From: Streptomyces sp. I6
GTDB lineage: Bacteria > Actinomycetota > Actinomycetes > Streptomycetales > Streptomycetaceae
Assembly (NCBI GenBank): GCA_003725745.1
Contig: RHDP01000001.1
Coordinates: forward strand, 737,001-801,000
Length of the DNA stretch: 64,000 nt
Direction of reading: 5' to 3'
Position 1 is the first letter of the stretch; each line of letters starts with the position of its first letter. Positions 28,977 to 40,168 of the stretch are shown here, piece by piece. Below the pieces are notes generated by a model, which saw only the letters and a program-made list of their open reading frames with translations, was not told the origin of the DNA and ran no database searches. Position numbers and translations under genes: made by a program.

Positions 28977-29447
28977 TCAGTCCAGCAGATCGACCTCCCA
29001 GTTCGTACGCTGGATCCGCACATCGACCTCGCGGATCTCCCGGGCCAGCGCATCCGCCTGGGCGCGTAGGTCTGCGACCGGTAGAGCGGAGAGCATCATC
29101 AGCTCGGACCGAAGCTGCCTGCCGTATCCCCGATCGCCGGTACCCGCTGCCGCGTCCGCCGCCGCGGTGACCACCGAGTGACGCAACCGCAGGACATCCC
29201 GGCGCGCCAGGGCGTCGGTGAGCGTGCCCTCCGGGCCCATCTCCACCGAGGCGTTGGTGCGGTTGATCCGCCGGATCAACGCTTCCAGCGAGTCCAGCAC
29301 CTCACCGGCCTCGGTCAGCAGCCGAGCTGCGTCCTCGGAGGGTGTCTCGCCTTCCTGGTACCGCGCACTGCCGACGACGCGCGCGCGCAGTTGTTCCACG
29401 CGGCGCGCCGCCTCCGCACGTTCTGCCAGTGCCTCGGCAAGCTTCAC
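28977..29447 (-). CDS. DIP1984-family protein
   Basis: 156 residues, mostly helical and coiled-coil: KLAEALAERAEAARRVEQLR, a RYQEGETPSEDAARLL loop, IRRINRTN, and LAREIREVDVRIQRTNWEVDLL at the C-terminus. This matches the actinobacterial DIP1984 (septicolysin-like) family of unknown function. GTG start at 29445-29447 after GGAG. It stands alone between rsmB and the gene-free stretch and is fairly variable in presence among relatives, from general knowledge. Confidence 0.75.
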   Translation of the reverse strand: MKLAEALAERAEAARRVEQLRARVVGSARYQEGETPSEDAARLLTEAGEVLDSLEALIRRINRTNASVEMGPEGTLTDALARRDVLRLRHSVVTAAADAAAGTGDRGYGRQLRSELMMLSALPVADLRAQADALAREIREVDVRIQRTNWEVDLLD

Positions 29448-29730
29448 GGCTCCACCCCTCCCTCGTGAGGTCGCACGAGTATACGAGTGCGCACCGGCGG
29501 ACACGCATCCGGATTTCGACCGCCGAAGGCCGCCCTGACCGGCCTCCGGGTGAACGCGGACAGCCGCTCGGGGCCCAAGGGGGCGAGGGGGCGAGCAGGG
29601 ATCCGACACGTTCCGCAAGACCAGACGACGGTCTCCGACCTGTGCAGTCTCGACCGCGGCCGCCGAGTGGCCACGGTTCGTGAGATGCGGCCGCGAGACG
29701 GGGAACCTGCACGGCGCCCGCACCGCGCCG

Positions 29731-31157
29731 TCAGGCCGTGCGCCGCAGCAGTGCCAGATACATGGCGTCCGTGCCGTGGAGGTGCGGCCACAGCTGGACG
29801 TCCGGGCCGTCGCCCAGGGCGGGTACCCCCGGCATCAGGGGCGGGCGTCGACCCACTCGGCCCGGATCGGCCCGTGCTCCCCGAGCACGTCGTCGACGAC
29901 CGCGCGGGTCTCGGCGGGATGCGGCGAGCACGTGGCGTATCCGACCACGCCGCCGACCCGGACCGACTCCAGCGCCTCGCGAAGCAGGGCCCGCTGGAGG
30001 GGGGCGAATCCGTCCAGGTCCTCGGGGCGGCGGCGCCAGCGTGCCTCGGGCCGGCGGCGGAGCGCGCCCAGGCCGGTGCACGGCACGTCGACGAGGGCGC
30101 GGTCGAAGGCGCCCGGTCGCCAGGCCGGGCGGGTGCCGTCCGCGGTCACCACCTGGTACGGGCCGGGATTGCCCGCCAGGGCCCGCTCGACGAGACGGGC
30201 CCGGTGCGGCTGCTTCTCGGCCGCGACCAGGGCGGCACCGCGCTCGGCGGCCAGCGCGCCCAGCAGGGCCGCCTTTCCGCCGGGCCCCGCGCACCCGTCC
30301 AGCCAGCGCTCGTCCGGGCCGGCCAGCGGCGCTCCCGCGAGGGCGAGCGCGACGAGCTGGCTGCCCTCGTCCTGCACTCCCGCGCGTCCCTCCCGTACGG
30401 GACCGAGGGCGCCCGGCTCCCCGCCCTCGGAGAGCCGCACGGCGTACGGCGACCAGCGTCCGGGCAGTCCGCCCTCCTCGCCCAGCAGATCGAGCAGCTC
30501 GCCGGTGGAGGAGCGGCCCGGCCTGGCGACCAGCGTCACCTCGGGCCGCTCGTTGTCGGCCTCCAGCAGGTCCTCGATCCCGGCCCGGCCGCCGCCCAGC
30601 GCGTCCCACAGGGCCGAGACGACCCAGCGGGGGTGCGAGTGGACGACGGCGAGATGGTCCTCGGGGTCCTCGTCGTAGGGCGGCGCGACCCGCTCCAGCC
30701 AGCCGTCGAGGTCGTGCCGGGAGATCCGGCGCAGCACCGCGTTCACGAACTTGGCCCGGCCGTCGCCGAGGACGACCCGGGCCAGCTCGACGCTCGCGGA
30801 CACCGCGGCGTGGGTGGGGATGCGCGTGCCCAGCAACTGGTGCGCGCCGAGCGACAGCACGTCGAGGACGGGCGGGTCGACCTCGCGCAGCGGCCGGTCG
30901 ACGCACTCGGCGATGATCGCGTCGTAGGTGCCCTGCCGGCGGAGCGTGCCGTACACCAGCTCGGTGGCGAGCGCCGCGTCCCGGTTGTCGAAGTCGCCCT
31001 GCTCACGGGCCCTGCGCAGCAGCGGGGGCAGGACGAGGTTGGCGTAGGCGTCGCGCTCGTCCACCGCCCGCAGTGCGTCGAAGGCGAGGATCCGCACGGG
31101 ATCCTTCTTCGGGGGTCGGTAGGGCTGGGAGGGACGGCGACGGCTCTGCTGGCTCAA
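29731..31157 (-). CDS. rsmB: 16S rRNA m5C967 methyltransferase (one apparent frameshift near the C-terminus)
   Basis: An N-terminal NusB-like RNA-binding domain (about residues 20-160) is followed by a Rossmann methyltransferase domain with WLDGCAGPGGKAALLGAL (SAM binding), DVPCTGLGALRRRPEARWR and YATCSPHPAET, which hold the two catalytic cysteines. The frame stops early at the GGGG run at 29838-29841. Adding one base continues into QLWPHLHGTDAMYLALLRR, the standard RsmB end, giving 475 residues. It lies downstream of fmt, a widely conserved pairing. Confidence 0.92.
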
Positions 31158-31262
31158 AGGTGCTCCGCGTTCCGGAAAGGTCGAACCCCTTCAGCCTACG
31201 ACGGCCGGCCGGGCGCCCCGACCCGTCCCCACCGCCCGCGGGCCCGCGGGCGCGGCCGGCGT

Positions 31263-32194
31263 TCAGGAGCCGAGCGTCTCCCCCGGGGCGATCCGCACAC
31301 CGCGCGCCCAGTCGGCGGCCCGCATCGGCTTCTTGCCCTGCGGCTGGACCCAGTGGAGTTCGACGGCGTGCGAACCGGTCCCGGCGTGCACGTGGTTCTT
31401 GCCCACCGAGAGTTCCCCGGGTGCCAGCTCCGCACGGTCCGGCAGCGGCTGTACGTTGACCAGCTTGAGGCGCTCGCCGCGGAACAGCGTCCACGCGCCG
31501 GGCGCGGGAGTGCAGCCGCGGACGAGGCGGTCGATGCGGAGGGCCGGGGTGCGCCAGTCCACGTGCGCGTCCTCGACGGTGATCTTCGGTGCCAGGGTGA
31601 CCCCGTCGGGGGCTGCGGCACGGCCTCCAGGGAGCCGTCCTCGATCCCGTCCATGGTGGCGGACAGCAGCCCGGCTCCCGCGAAGGCGAGCCGGGTGAGC
31701 AGGTCGCCGCTGGTGTCCGTCGGCCGCACACGCTCGGTGATCACTCCGTAGACCGGGCCGGAGTCCAGCCCCTCCTCGATCTGGAACGTGGAGGCTCCGG
31801 TCATCTCGTCGCCCGCGAGGATCGCGTGCTGCACCGGGGCGGCGCCGCGCCAGGCGGGCAGCAGCGAGAAGTGCAGATTGACCCAGCCGCGGGACGGGAT
31901 CTCCAGCGCCTCCTTGGGGAGCAGCGCGCCGTAGGCGACCACGGGGCAGCAGTCCGGTGCGATCTCGCGGAGCCGGGCGAGGAACTCCCCGTCCCGCGGC
32001 CGCGCGGGCTTCAGGACCTCGATCCCGGCCTCGTGCGCCCGCTGGGCGACCGGGCTGGCCACCAGGCGGCGGCCGCGGCCCGCGGGGGCGTCGGGGCGGG
32101 TGACGACCGCCGCCACCTCGTGCCTGCCGGAGGCGATCAGGGCGTCCAGGGCGGGTACGGCGACCTCGGGGGTGCCTGCGAAGACAAGTTTCAC
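31263..32194 (-). CDS. fmt: Methionyl-tRNA formyltransferase (one apparent frameshift)
   Basis: Formylates initiator Met-tRNA. The N-terminal formyltransferase domain begins [16 protein letters not shown] and has [18 protein letters not shown] with the catalytic His and downstream Asp ([16 protein letters not shown]). The C-terminal OB-like domain has [14 protein letters not shown] and [13 protein letters not shown]. The break is at the GGGGG run at 31608-31612; one base gives 310 residues. The gene is virtually essential in bacteria, so the break is very likely a sequence error. Confidence 0.93.
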
Positions 32195-32318
32195 TGGTAA
32201 TACCTCGCTCTGTGTACCGGGGCGATCGCGCGACGCACCAGTCTATGGGGCGGTCGGGCAGGGGGCGCGCGGACTGTCGCGCGCCCCGCGCATGTGCGTA
32301 CGCACCTGCGGAGCGTGA

Positions 32319-32936
<618 letters not shown>

Positions 32937-32945
32937 ACCTTCCCC

Positions 32946-32984
32946 CACCGCCCCGGCACCGGCTCACCGTGTGCCGGGGCGGTG
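32946..32984. terminator. Strong hairpin after the HTH-like gene
   Basis: Perfect 14-bp stem (32946-32959 with 32971-32984) and an 11-base loop immediately after the stop of the plus-strand gene. It also faces the 3' end of priA. The rest of the 388-bp gap 32937-33324 shows no gene. Confidence 0.8.
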
Positions 32985-33324
32985 GCGCGCGGGGGCCGGA
33001 CCCCGGCCGCGTTCCGCGCAGGCTGCACCGCGGCGGTGCGGTGCCGCGCTTCGAAGGCGGCCGGGAAACCGGCGGCGGTGCGCTCCACGCGCACCCGAGC
33101 GGGTGAGGCACCGCCGCGGAACGCCACCGGTCACTCCCGCTCGGGGCCGCCGCGGGCGGTGCGTCCGTGCCGGGACGGCCCGCGGCGGCTCCGGCACCAC
33201 CGGACGTGCCCTCGGGGCGGTCGGGAGGACGGTTCGTACACCGCGGCCCCGCACCGGCCGGGCGGCGCCTTCCCGGCCCGTCCCACCGCTCATTCGGCCA
33301 CTCCGCCCCGCGCCGTCCCGGATG

Positions 33325-35496
33325 TCAGCCGATGTCCGGCGGGTCCACCCGGATCCGTACCGGATCGCCGCCCCCGCCCCGTGCGAGCCTCGCGGCCTGG
33401 GCCGACTTCAGCGCGGCGGCGAGTGCGGCGCCGCTGCCGGGCGGTACGCGCAGCAGGGCGCGCTCCCACCGCTCCCCCGGTCCGCGTCCCCCCCGGGGTG
33501 CCCCGGGAGGGTCACCCGGCCGGCGCGGTCGCCCCGGAGGGGGCGGCGGAAGGGGTACCGGCCCGAGCACCTCGGCGTCGTCGGGCAGCGACGCCGTGGC
33601 CAGGAAGTCCGCCACCGACTCCGCTCGCCCGGTCACCGAGGCCATCCGCGATACCGGCGGGAATCCCAGCTCGGCGCGCTCCGCCAGCTCGCGCCGGGCG
33701 TGGCCGGCCGGATCCCATCGCACCAGGGCCTGGACCGGACGCAGTGTGGGCTCGGCGACCACGACGACCGTGCCGCCCTCCGCCTGGCTGCGCACCAGCG
33801 AGGCAGCACCCGTCCAGCGCCGCAGCGCCTCTTCCCCCGCCCGCAGGTCGGGCCGCCCGAGCATGGCCCAGCCGTCGAGCAGCAGCGCCGCCGCGTAGCC
33901 GCCCTCGGCCACCGGTTCGGCACCCGGTGTGCTGACCACCAGCGCGGGACGGCCGGGTACGGAGTCCAGCACATGGTCCCGCCCGGACGTCCGCACGGGC
34001 ACGGCGGGAAACGCCCGTCCCAGCTCCTCCGCCGTGCGCCGGGCCCCCACGATCCGGGCGCGCAGCCGCGATCCGCCGCACGCGGCGCAGTGCCAGCCGG
34101 CGGCGTCCCGCCCGCACCAGCCGCATCCGAGGTCCTGCTCCCGCGGGGCCTCCAGCGGACCCGCGCAGTGGCCGCAGCGCGCGGGCGCCCGGCAGCGCTC
34201 GCAGGCCAGCCTCGGTACGTAGCCGCGTCGGGGAACCTGCACCAGCACCGGCCCCGTCCGGAGACCCTCACGTACGGTCTGCCACGCGAGCGTCGGCAGC
34301 CGGGCGGCCCGTGCCGCCTCGTCGCGGGCGAGATCACCGTCGCCGACCGTGCGGATCAGCGGCGCGGCACGGCGCACCTGCTCCCGGTCCGCGGCCAGCG
34401 GCCGTGCCCAGCCGGTCTCGACGAGCTGGGCGGCCTCCACCGTGCAGCTCACGCCGCCCAGCAGGAATCCGCAGTGCTCGCGCGCGGCGCGCAGCAGCAG
34501 CACTTCGCGCGCGTGCGGCAGCGGCGCGTGCTGCTCGCTGTGGCTGGAGTCACCGTCGTCCCATATCGCGACCAGCCCCGGGTCCCGGACCGGCGCGAAC
34601 ATCGCCGCGCGCGTCCCTACCACCGCCCGCACCGAGCCGCGCCTTACGGAGAGCCACTGCCCGTACCGCTTCTCGGGTCCGGCTTCCGCGGTGAGGACGG
34701 CATGGCGTCCCGCGCCGAGGAGTCCGGTCAGGGCCGCGTCCACCCGGGCCACGGCACGCCCGTCCGGGACGACGACCAGGGCGCCCCTGCCGGACGCGAG
34801 CGTCGCGGCGACGGCCCCGGCGAGCTCGTCTGCCCACTGCGGTCCCGGCAGTGCCGTCCATACGGCTCTCGGCGCGCCCCCGTCCGCCAGGGCGTTCAGA
34901 AAGGCCGGTCCCTGCTCGTACCGGGTCCAGGTGCGCGGCTCCGGCGGCGCCGGGGACGGCAGCGGAGGAGGCGACGGCCGGGACTCCGCGCGTGCGCTCC
35001 TGGGCGGCACGGCGAGCTGGAGCACGTCGGCGAGGCTGCCCGCGTACCGGTCCGCGACCGCCCTGGCCAGGCCGAGCAGTCCGGGGCTGAGCACGGGCTC
35101 GGGCGAGACCACTCCCGCGAGGGCCGCGAGCGGGCCCGCATAGTCGGAGTCGGCCCGTCGCTCGACGATGAACCCGTCGATCAGCCGGCCGCCTTCCCGG
35201 CGGCCCTCCCGGACCTGGTGGGACCCGGCGCCGAAACGCACACGGACCCGCACCCCGGGCTGTGCGTCCTCGTCCAGCTCCTCGGGCACCGCGTAGTCGA
35301 AGTACTGGTCGAGGTGGAGTACGCCCTTGTTCACCACGACCCGGGCAACCGGCCGCTCCCCGGCGAGGGCGGCCCCCCGCCAGGTACGCGGCTTGGCCCG
35401 CGGCTTGGCGGCCTTGCGTACGGTCTCCCGGATGAGCGCAAGCTGCTCCGGCGAACCGTCCCCGGACCGCTCGGAGGCTTCGTCGGCGCTGCTCAC
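33325..35496 (-). CDS. priA: Primosomal protein N' (PriA-like)
   Basis: 723 residues. The N-terminal DNA-binding domain (about 45-150, VARVVVNKGVLHLDQYFDYAVPEE) is followed by a degenerate helicase region and a zinc-binding cluster (CERCRAPARCGHC ... CGWCGRDAAGWHCAACGG). I do not see an intact Walker A motif, which agrees with actinobacterial PriA proteins generally described as lacking helicase motifs. Role: replication restart at stalled forks. GTG at 35494-35496 with AGGA eight bases upstream. It follows metK on the same strand after a terminator. Confidence 0.87.
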   Translation of the reverse strand: MSSADEASERSGDGSPEQLALIRETVRKAAKPRAKPRTWRGAALAGERPVARVVVNKGVLHLDQYFDYAVPEELDEDAQPGVRVRVRFGAGSHQVREGRREGGRLIDGFIVERRADSDYAGPLAALAGVVSPEPVLSPGLLGLARAVADRYAGSLADVLQLAVPPRSARAESRPSPPPLPSPAPPEPRTWTRYEQGPAFLNALADGGAPRAVWTALPGPQWADELAGAVAATLASGRGALVVVPDGRAVARVDAALTGLLGAGRHAVLTAEAGPEKRYGQWLSVRRGSVRAVVGTRAAMFAPVRDPGLVAIWDDGDSSHSEQHAPLPHAREVLLLRAAREHCGFLLGGVSCTVEAAQLVETGWARPLAADREQVRRAAPLIRTVGDGDLARDEAARAARLPTLAWQTVREGLRTGPVLVQVPRRGYVPRLACERCRAPARCGHCAGPLEAPREQDLGCGWCGRDAAGWHCAACGGSRLRARIVGARRTAEELGRAFPAVPVRTSGRDHVLDSVPGRPALVVSTPGAEPVAEGGYAAALLLDGWAMLGRPDLRAGEEALRRWTGAASLVRSQAEGGTVVVVAEPTLRPVQALVRWDPAGHARRELAERAELGFPPVSRMASVTGRAESVADFLATASLPDDAEVLGPVPLPPPPPGRPRRPGDPPGAPRGGRGPGERWERALLRVPPGSGAALAAALKSAQAARLARGGGGDPVRIRVDPPDIG

Positions 35497-35884
35497 AGCC
35501 ACATTCCTACCAGACGGCACCGACAGTGCCGGGGCCCGCGGAACACCGTCCCGGTCAGGTGCGGCCGCCGGACGGGGAACGGCACCGGCCGCGAACGGCG
35601 AACGCGCGGCAGCTCGGGCCGCGAACGCGGAACGGCTCGGCCTGCGGACTCCGAACGGCGAACGGCCCACGCGGGGCGGCGAACAGCGAGCGCGGGGCGG
35701 CGGGGGATCACGGCGCATGACGAGGGCCGGTGAGCGGATCTCGCGCTCTCCGCCCTCGTCGTGCGCCGGACGGCTGCGGGGAACCGCGGTCGGCGCACGC
35801 GGGGCGGCGCACGGCCGACGGGCAGGGCCCCGGACCTCTCGCGGCCCGGGACGACCTCTCGGCCCAATGGCCGGTCACGCAGAA
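35497..35884. other. Gene-free region with GAACGGCGAACG-type repeats
   Basis: GC-rich DNA between the priA start and the metK terminator. Short imperfect repeats around 35580-35700 (units like GAACGGCGAACG and GCGGGGCGGC) and no supported gene. Confidence 0.6.
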
Positions 35885-35911
35885 CGCCCGGCCGGGAAAC
35901 CCGGCCGGGCG
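35885..35911. terminator. metK terminator
   Basis: Perfect 12-bp inverted repeat (CGCCCGGCCGGG) around an AAA loop, about 105 bp past the metK stop. It is the tightest hairpin in this gap and should separate metK from priA. Confidence 0.85.
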
Positions 35912-36015
35912 CCTGCGCGAACTGGTCACGGCCTGATCAACACGACCGTGTGTCACGACGACCCCTGGAAACCGCTCCTGGGCGGCCCTGGTCCTCGCGT
36001 CGGGCGGCCGCGGGG

Positions 36016-37227
36016 TTACGCGAGGCCGGCGGCGGCGCGGAGGGCGTCGATACGGTCGGTGCGTTCCCAGGTGAAGTCGGGGAGTTCGCGGCCGAAGTGG
36101 CCGTAGGCGGCGGTTTGGGCGTAGATGGGCCGCAGGAGGTCGAGGTCGCGGATGATCGCGGCGGGGCGGAGGTCGAAGACCTCCCCGATGGCGTTCTCGA
36201 TCTTCTCCACGTCGACCGCGGCGGTACCGAAGGTCTCGACGAACAGACCGACCGGCTCGGCCTTGCCGATCGCGTACGCGACCTGGACCTCGCAGCGCGA
36301 GGCCAGACCCGCCGCCACGACGTTCTTCGCCACCCAGCGCATCGCATAGGCAGCCGAGCGGTCCACCTTCGACGGGTCCTTCCCCGAGAACGCCCCACCC
36401 CCATGACGCGCCATACCACCATAGGTATCGATGATGATCTTCCTGCCGGTCAGACCCGCATCGCCCATCGGCCCGCCGATCTCGAACCGACCCGTCGGAT
36501 TCACCAGCAGACGGTAGCCCTCGGTGTCCAGCTTGATGCCGTCCTCCACCAACTGCCCCAGCACGAACTCCACCACGAACTCACGGATGTCCGGCGCCAG
36601 CAACGAGTCCAAGTCGATATCCGAAGCATGCTGCGAGGACACCACCACCGTGTCCAGACGCACCGCCTTGTCACCGTCGTACTCGATCGTCACCTGAGTC
36701 TTGCCGTCCGGACGCAGATACGGAATCGTCCCGTTCTTCCGCACCTCCGACAACCGCCGGGACAACCGGTGCGCCAGATGGATCGGCAGCGGCATCAACT
36801 CCGGCGTCTCATCACACGCATACCCGAACATCAACCCCTGATCGCCCGCACCCTGCCGATCCAGCTCGTCCTCATCACCCTCGACCCGGTTCTCATACGC
36901 CGTGTCCACACCCTGCGCGATATCCGGCGACTGCGCACCGATGGACACCGACACACCACACGAAGCACCGTCGAAACCCTTCTTCGAAGAGTCATAGCCG
37001 ATCTCCAGGACCCTCCCCCGCACCAACGTGGGAATATCCGCCCACGCCTTCGTCGTCACCTCACCCGCAACATGCACCAGGCCAGTAGTGATCAACGTCT
37101 CCACGGCAACCCGCGAAGACGGGTCCTCCCGCAACAGCGCATCGAGAATGGTGTCACTGATCTGGTCAGCGATCTTGTCCGGATGACCCTCGGTCACGGA
37201 CTCCGAGGTGAACAGGCGACGGGACAC
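36016..37227 (-). CDS. metK: S-adenosylmethionine synthetase
   Basis: Makes SAM from methionine and ATP. 403 residues, complete. [19 protein letters not shown] holds the ATP-binding His, [14 protein letters not shown] is the flexible-loop region, and [19 protein letters not shown] is the P-loop-like motif. GTG start at 37225-37227 with GGGAG upstream. The 359-bp gap to coaBC (37228-37586) shows no gene and no recognisable SAM riboswitch. Confidence 0.97.
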   Translation of the reverse strand: MSRRLFTSESVTEGHPDKIADQISDTILDALLREDPSSRVAVETLITTGLVHVAGEVTTKAWADIPTLVRGRVLEIGYDSSKKGFDGASCGVSVSIGAQSPDIAQGVDTAYENRVEGDEDELDRQGAGDQGLMFGYACDETPELMPLPIHLAHRLSRRLSEVRKNGTIPYLRPDGKTQVTIEYDGDKAVRLDTVVVSSQHASDIDLDSLLAPDIREFVVEFVLGQLVEDGIKLDTEGYRLLVNPTGRFEIGGPMGDAGLTGRKIIIDTYGGMARHGGGAFSGKDPSKVDRSAAYAMRWVAKNVVAAGLASRCEVQVAYAIGKAEPVGLFVETFGTAAVDVEKIENAIGEVFDLRPAAIIRDLDLLRPIYAQTAAYGHFGRELPDFTWERTDRIDALRAAAGLA

Positions 37228-37586
37228 AACGCTCCCTGTGGTTGCAGCGGCTGCTGGCTGATCATTGGTGGACCGGCAGGGGGCTGCGCCCTACGCCGTT
37301 CCGGGGCACAGTTTATCGGGCACTCCCCTCGGCCGGACCAGCGTCTCGCTCCCCGGTCGGCCAACCGTGGGCCGAATCACCCGCCACCTGGCCGCCGGCG
37401 GCGGCGAGACGCAGCCGAAAGGTCGGTTTTCGGCGGATTTGTCGGGACCTTCGCGCGGTGCGGGAAATTCATTCCGGATTCCCCGGACCCGGCGTGTCCG
37501 CCGGGCCCGGGCCGTACGCACGGGTGCCGCCCCTCATCCCGCTCGGGGACGCGGGTGCCGGGCGGCGGACGGCCCCACCGGAGGTG

Positions 37587-38789
37587 TCAGCCGAGCCGGG
37601 CCGCGACCAGGTCCCAGACCGTGTCCGCCAGTCCTTCCTTGGGGCCGTGCGGAACCGGCGTCTCACCCCCGTCCGCGGCCAGGACCACGGCCTCGTTCTC
37701 CTCGGAGCCGAACGTCCTGTGCTCCCCCACCTCGTTGACGACCAGCAGGTCGCAGCCCTTGCGGCGGAGCTTCTCGCGGCCGTTGGCGAGCACGTCGTCG
37801 GTCTCGGCGGCGAAACCCACCACCAGCTGCCCCGGGCGGGGCCGCACCCCGGAGACCTCGGCGAGGATGTCCGGGTTGCGGACCAGGGCGATCGGAGCCG
37901 GCTCCTGCCCGTCCCTCTTCTTGATCTTCCCCTCGGCGTACACCGCCGGGCGGAAGTCGGCCACCGCGGCGGCCATCACGACCACGTCGGCGCCGGGGGC
38001 GGCCTTCAGCACGGCCTCGCGCAGTTGCAGCGCGGTGCCGACGTGGACGACGTCGACGCCGGCCGGGTCGGCCATGCCGGTGTTGGCTTCGATCAGCGTC
38101 ACCCGCGCCCCGCGGGCCGCGGCGGTACGGGCGAGCGCGTAGCCCTGCTTTCCGGAGGAACGGTTCCCCAGGTACCTGACCGGGTCGAGGGGCTCTCGGG
38201 TACCGCCGGCGCTGACCACCACATGACGGCCGGTGAGGTCGGGGGCCGCCGCCCCCCGGGCCAGCACCCGGCGGCAGACCTCGAAGATCTCACCGGGATC
38301 GGGCAGCCGGCCCTTGCCCGTGTCGGCGCCGGTGAGCCGGCCGACGGCGGGGTCGATGACCACGGCCCCGCGGCGGCGCAGCGCCGCCACGTTGTCCTGG
38401 GTCGCGGGGTGCTCCCACATCTCGGTGTGCATCGCGGGCGCGAAGACGACCGGGCAGCGGGCGGTGAGCAGGGTGTTGGTCAGCAGGTCGTCGGCGAGGC
38501 CGTGGGCCGCCCTGGCGAGCGTGTCGGCGGTGGCGGGGGCGACGACCACGAGGTCGGCGTCCTGCCCGATCCGCACGTGCGGGACCTCGTGGACGTCCGT
38601 CCAGACCTCGGTGGAGACCGGGTGCCCCGACAGGGCGGACCAGGTCGCGGTACCGACGAACCGGAGCGCGGAGGCGGTGGGCACGACCCGGACGTCGTGC
38701 CCGGACTCGGTCAGCCGCCGCAGCAGCTCGCACGCCTTGTAGGCGGCGATACCGCCGCTGATACCCAGAACGACCCTCGGCTTGTCCAC
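37587..38789 (-). CDS. coaBC: Phosphopantothenoylcysteine decarboxylase / ligase
   Basis: Two consecutive steps of coenzyme A synthesis. The N-terminal flavin decarboxylase domain (about 1-180) has GISGGIAAYKACELLRRL and HTEMWEHPATQDNV, with the active-site His and the PAMHTEMW substrate motif. The C-terminal ligase domain has VSAGGTREPLDPVRYLGNRS and KIKKRDG. GTG at 38787-38789 with GGGAGAGG upstream gives 400 residues; an upstream in-frame ATG (38816) is less likely. Separated from rpoZ by a strong hairpin. Confidence 0.93.
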   Translation of the reverse strand: MDKPRVVLGISGGIAAYKACELLRRLTESGHDVRVVPTASALRFVGTATWSALSGHPVSTEVWTDVHEVPHVRIGQDADLVVVAPATADTLARAAHGLADDLLTNTLLTARCPVVFAPAMHTEMWEHPATQDNVAALRRRGAVVIDPAVGRLTGADTGKGRLPDPGEIFEVCRRVLARGAAAPDLTGRHVVVSAGGTREPLDPVRYLGNRSSGKQGYALARTAAARGARVTLIEANTGMADPAGVDVVHVGTALQLREAVLKAAPGADVVVMAAAVADFRPAVYAEGKIKKRDGQEPAPIALVRNPDILAEVSGVRPRPGQLVVGFAAETDDVLANGREKLRRKGCDLLVVNEVGEHRTFGSEENEAVVLAADGGETPVPHGPKEGLADTVWDLVAARLG

Positions 38790-38839
38790 TGCCTCTCCCG
38801 CCACCCCACCGATCACGACACGTATCGCCTCTATGACAC

Positions 38840-38876
38840 ACCACAGGCCCGGCGGGTGCTCCGCCGGGCCTGTGGT
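38840..38876. terminator. Hairpin between rpoZ and coaBC
   Basis: Perfect 16-bp stem (38840-38855 with 38861-38876) and 5-base loop, 54 bp past the rpoZ stop, one of the strongest in the window. It probably ends or attenuates the mihF-gmk-rpoZ transcript ahead of coaBC. Confidence 0.85.
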
Positions 38877-38929
38877 GACAGTGCCGCATGCCGCCCGGGA
38901 CCGCTCGCGGAGCGCCCCGGGACGGGGTC

Positions 38930-39202
38930 CTACTGGGCCGGGCCCTCGACGGCCTCGGAGGTCAGCAGGCCCGCGTTGATCTCACGCAGGGCGATCGACA
39001 GCGGCTTCTCGTGCACGTGGGTGTCCACCAGCGGACCGACGTACTCGAGGAGCCCCTCACCGAGCTGCGAGTAGTACGCGTTGATCTGACGCGCGCGCTT
39101 GGCGGCGTAGATCACCAGGCTGTACTTCGAGTCGGTCGCCTCGAGCAGCTCGTCGATCGGCGGGTTGATGATGCCCTCGGGCGCGGTGATGGAAGAGGAC
39201 AC
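38930..39202 (-). CDS. rpoZ: RNA polymerase omega subunit
   Basis: 90 residues. The conserved helices [27 protein letters not shown] and the C-terminal [16 protein letters not shown] identify omega, which stabilises the beta' subunit. GTG start at 39200-39202. Located 40 bp after gmk, the standard actinobacterial order. Confidence 0.95.
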   Translation of the reverse strand: MSSSITAPEGIINPPIDELLEATDSKYSLVIYAAKRARQINAYYSQLGEGLLEYVGPLVDTHVHEKPLSIALREINAGLLTSEAVEGPAQ

Positions 39203-39242
39203 GCTCTAGCCTTCCGAAGAAACTACGGGGAGATCAGAAAGA

Positions 39243-39806
39243 TCAGACAACTTCCATCAAGGCTAGCAGCTCACGAGCGACGTCCTCGACGGAGGTGTTC
39301 ACCAGGGTGCTGTCGAACTCCGGCTCCGCCGCCAGCTCGACCTTCGCGGCCGCCAGGCGCCGCTCGATGACGTCGGGGGCCTCGGTGCCGCGGCCGGTGA
39401 GGCGGCGGACCAGTTCGTCCCAGCTCGGCGGGGCCAGGAAGACCAGCTGGGAGTCCGGCATGGACTCCTTGACCTGGCGCGCGCCCTGGAGGTCGATCTC
39501 GAGGAGCACCGGCTCCCCGGCCTCCAGGCGCTCCTGGACCGCCCGGCGCGGAGTGCCGTAGCGATTGCCCGCGAACTCTGCCCATTCCAGGAGTTCGCCG
39601 TTGGCGACCAGCTTGTCGAACTCCTCGTCGCCGACGAAGAAGTACTGGACACCGTGGCGCTCTCCGGGGCGCGGCTTCCGGGTGGTGGCCGACACCGAGA
39701 GCCAGACCTCGGGGTGGACCTTGCGCATATGGGCGACGACCGTGCTCTTGCCGACCCCGGAGGGGCCGGAGAGCACGGTCAGCCGCGGACGTACCTCTGC
39801 TGCCAT
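39243..39806 (-). CDS. gmk: Guanylate kinase
   Basis: Phosphorylates GMP to GDP. 187 residues with the P-loop [29 protein letters not shown] for GMP binding, and [12 protein letters not shown]. Starts 38 bp after mihF. Confidence 0.97.
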   Translation of the reverse strand: MAAEVRPRLTVLSGPSGVGKSTVVAHMRKVHPEVWLSVSATTRKPRPGERHGVQYFFVGDEEFDKLVANGELLEWAEFAGNRYGTPRRAVQERLEAGEPVLLEIDLQGARQVKESMPDSQLVFLAPPSWDELVRRLTGRGTEAPDVIERRLAAAKVELAAEPEFDSTLVNTSVEDVARELLALMEVV

Positions 39807-39844
39807 GCAGCGATTATCCAGGTTCCCGGGAGTGCCCGGGAACG

Positions 39845-40168
39845 TCAGGCGGGGCCGCCGCCGAACTCACGCTCGAGCGACGCGATCTGGTTCGAGCCGA
39901 GACCCCGCACGCGGCGGCTCTCGGAGATGCCCAGTCGCTCCATGATCTGCTTGGCACGGACCTTGCCGACGCCGGGGAGCGACTCGAGCAGGGCGGAGAC
40001 CTTCATCTTGCCGATGACGTTGTTCTCCTGGCCCTGCTTGATGACCTCGTGGAGGGAGGCGCCGGAGTGCTTGAGTCGATTCTTGACCTCGGCCCGCTCC
40101 CGGCGAGCCGCGGCGGCCTTTTCGAGCGCGGCTGCGCGCTGTTCAGGGGTAAGGGGCGGAAGAGCCAC
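39845..40168 (-). CDS. mihF: Actinobacterial integration host factor
   Basis: 107-residue nucleoid-associated DNA-binding protein, unrelated in fold to proteobacterial IHF. Long N-terminal helix ([20 protein letters not shown]) followed by the helix-two-turn-helix region [20 protein letters not shown]. Streptomyces sIHF affects nucleoid compaction, sporulation and antibiotic production. The GTG at 40166-40168 gives exactly the known length. Confidence 0.95.
   Translation of the reverse strand: MALPPLTPEQRAAALEKAAAARRERAEVKNRLKHSGASLHEVIKQGQENNVIGKMKVSALLESLPGVGKVRAKQIMERLGISESRRVRGLGSNQIASLEREFGGGPA

Noticed and set aside
37228-37330. SAM riboswitch before metK.
   Set aside because: No conserved SAM-I or SAM-IV core sequence or matching stems could be found.
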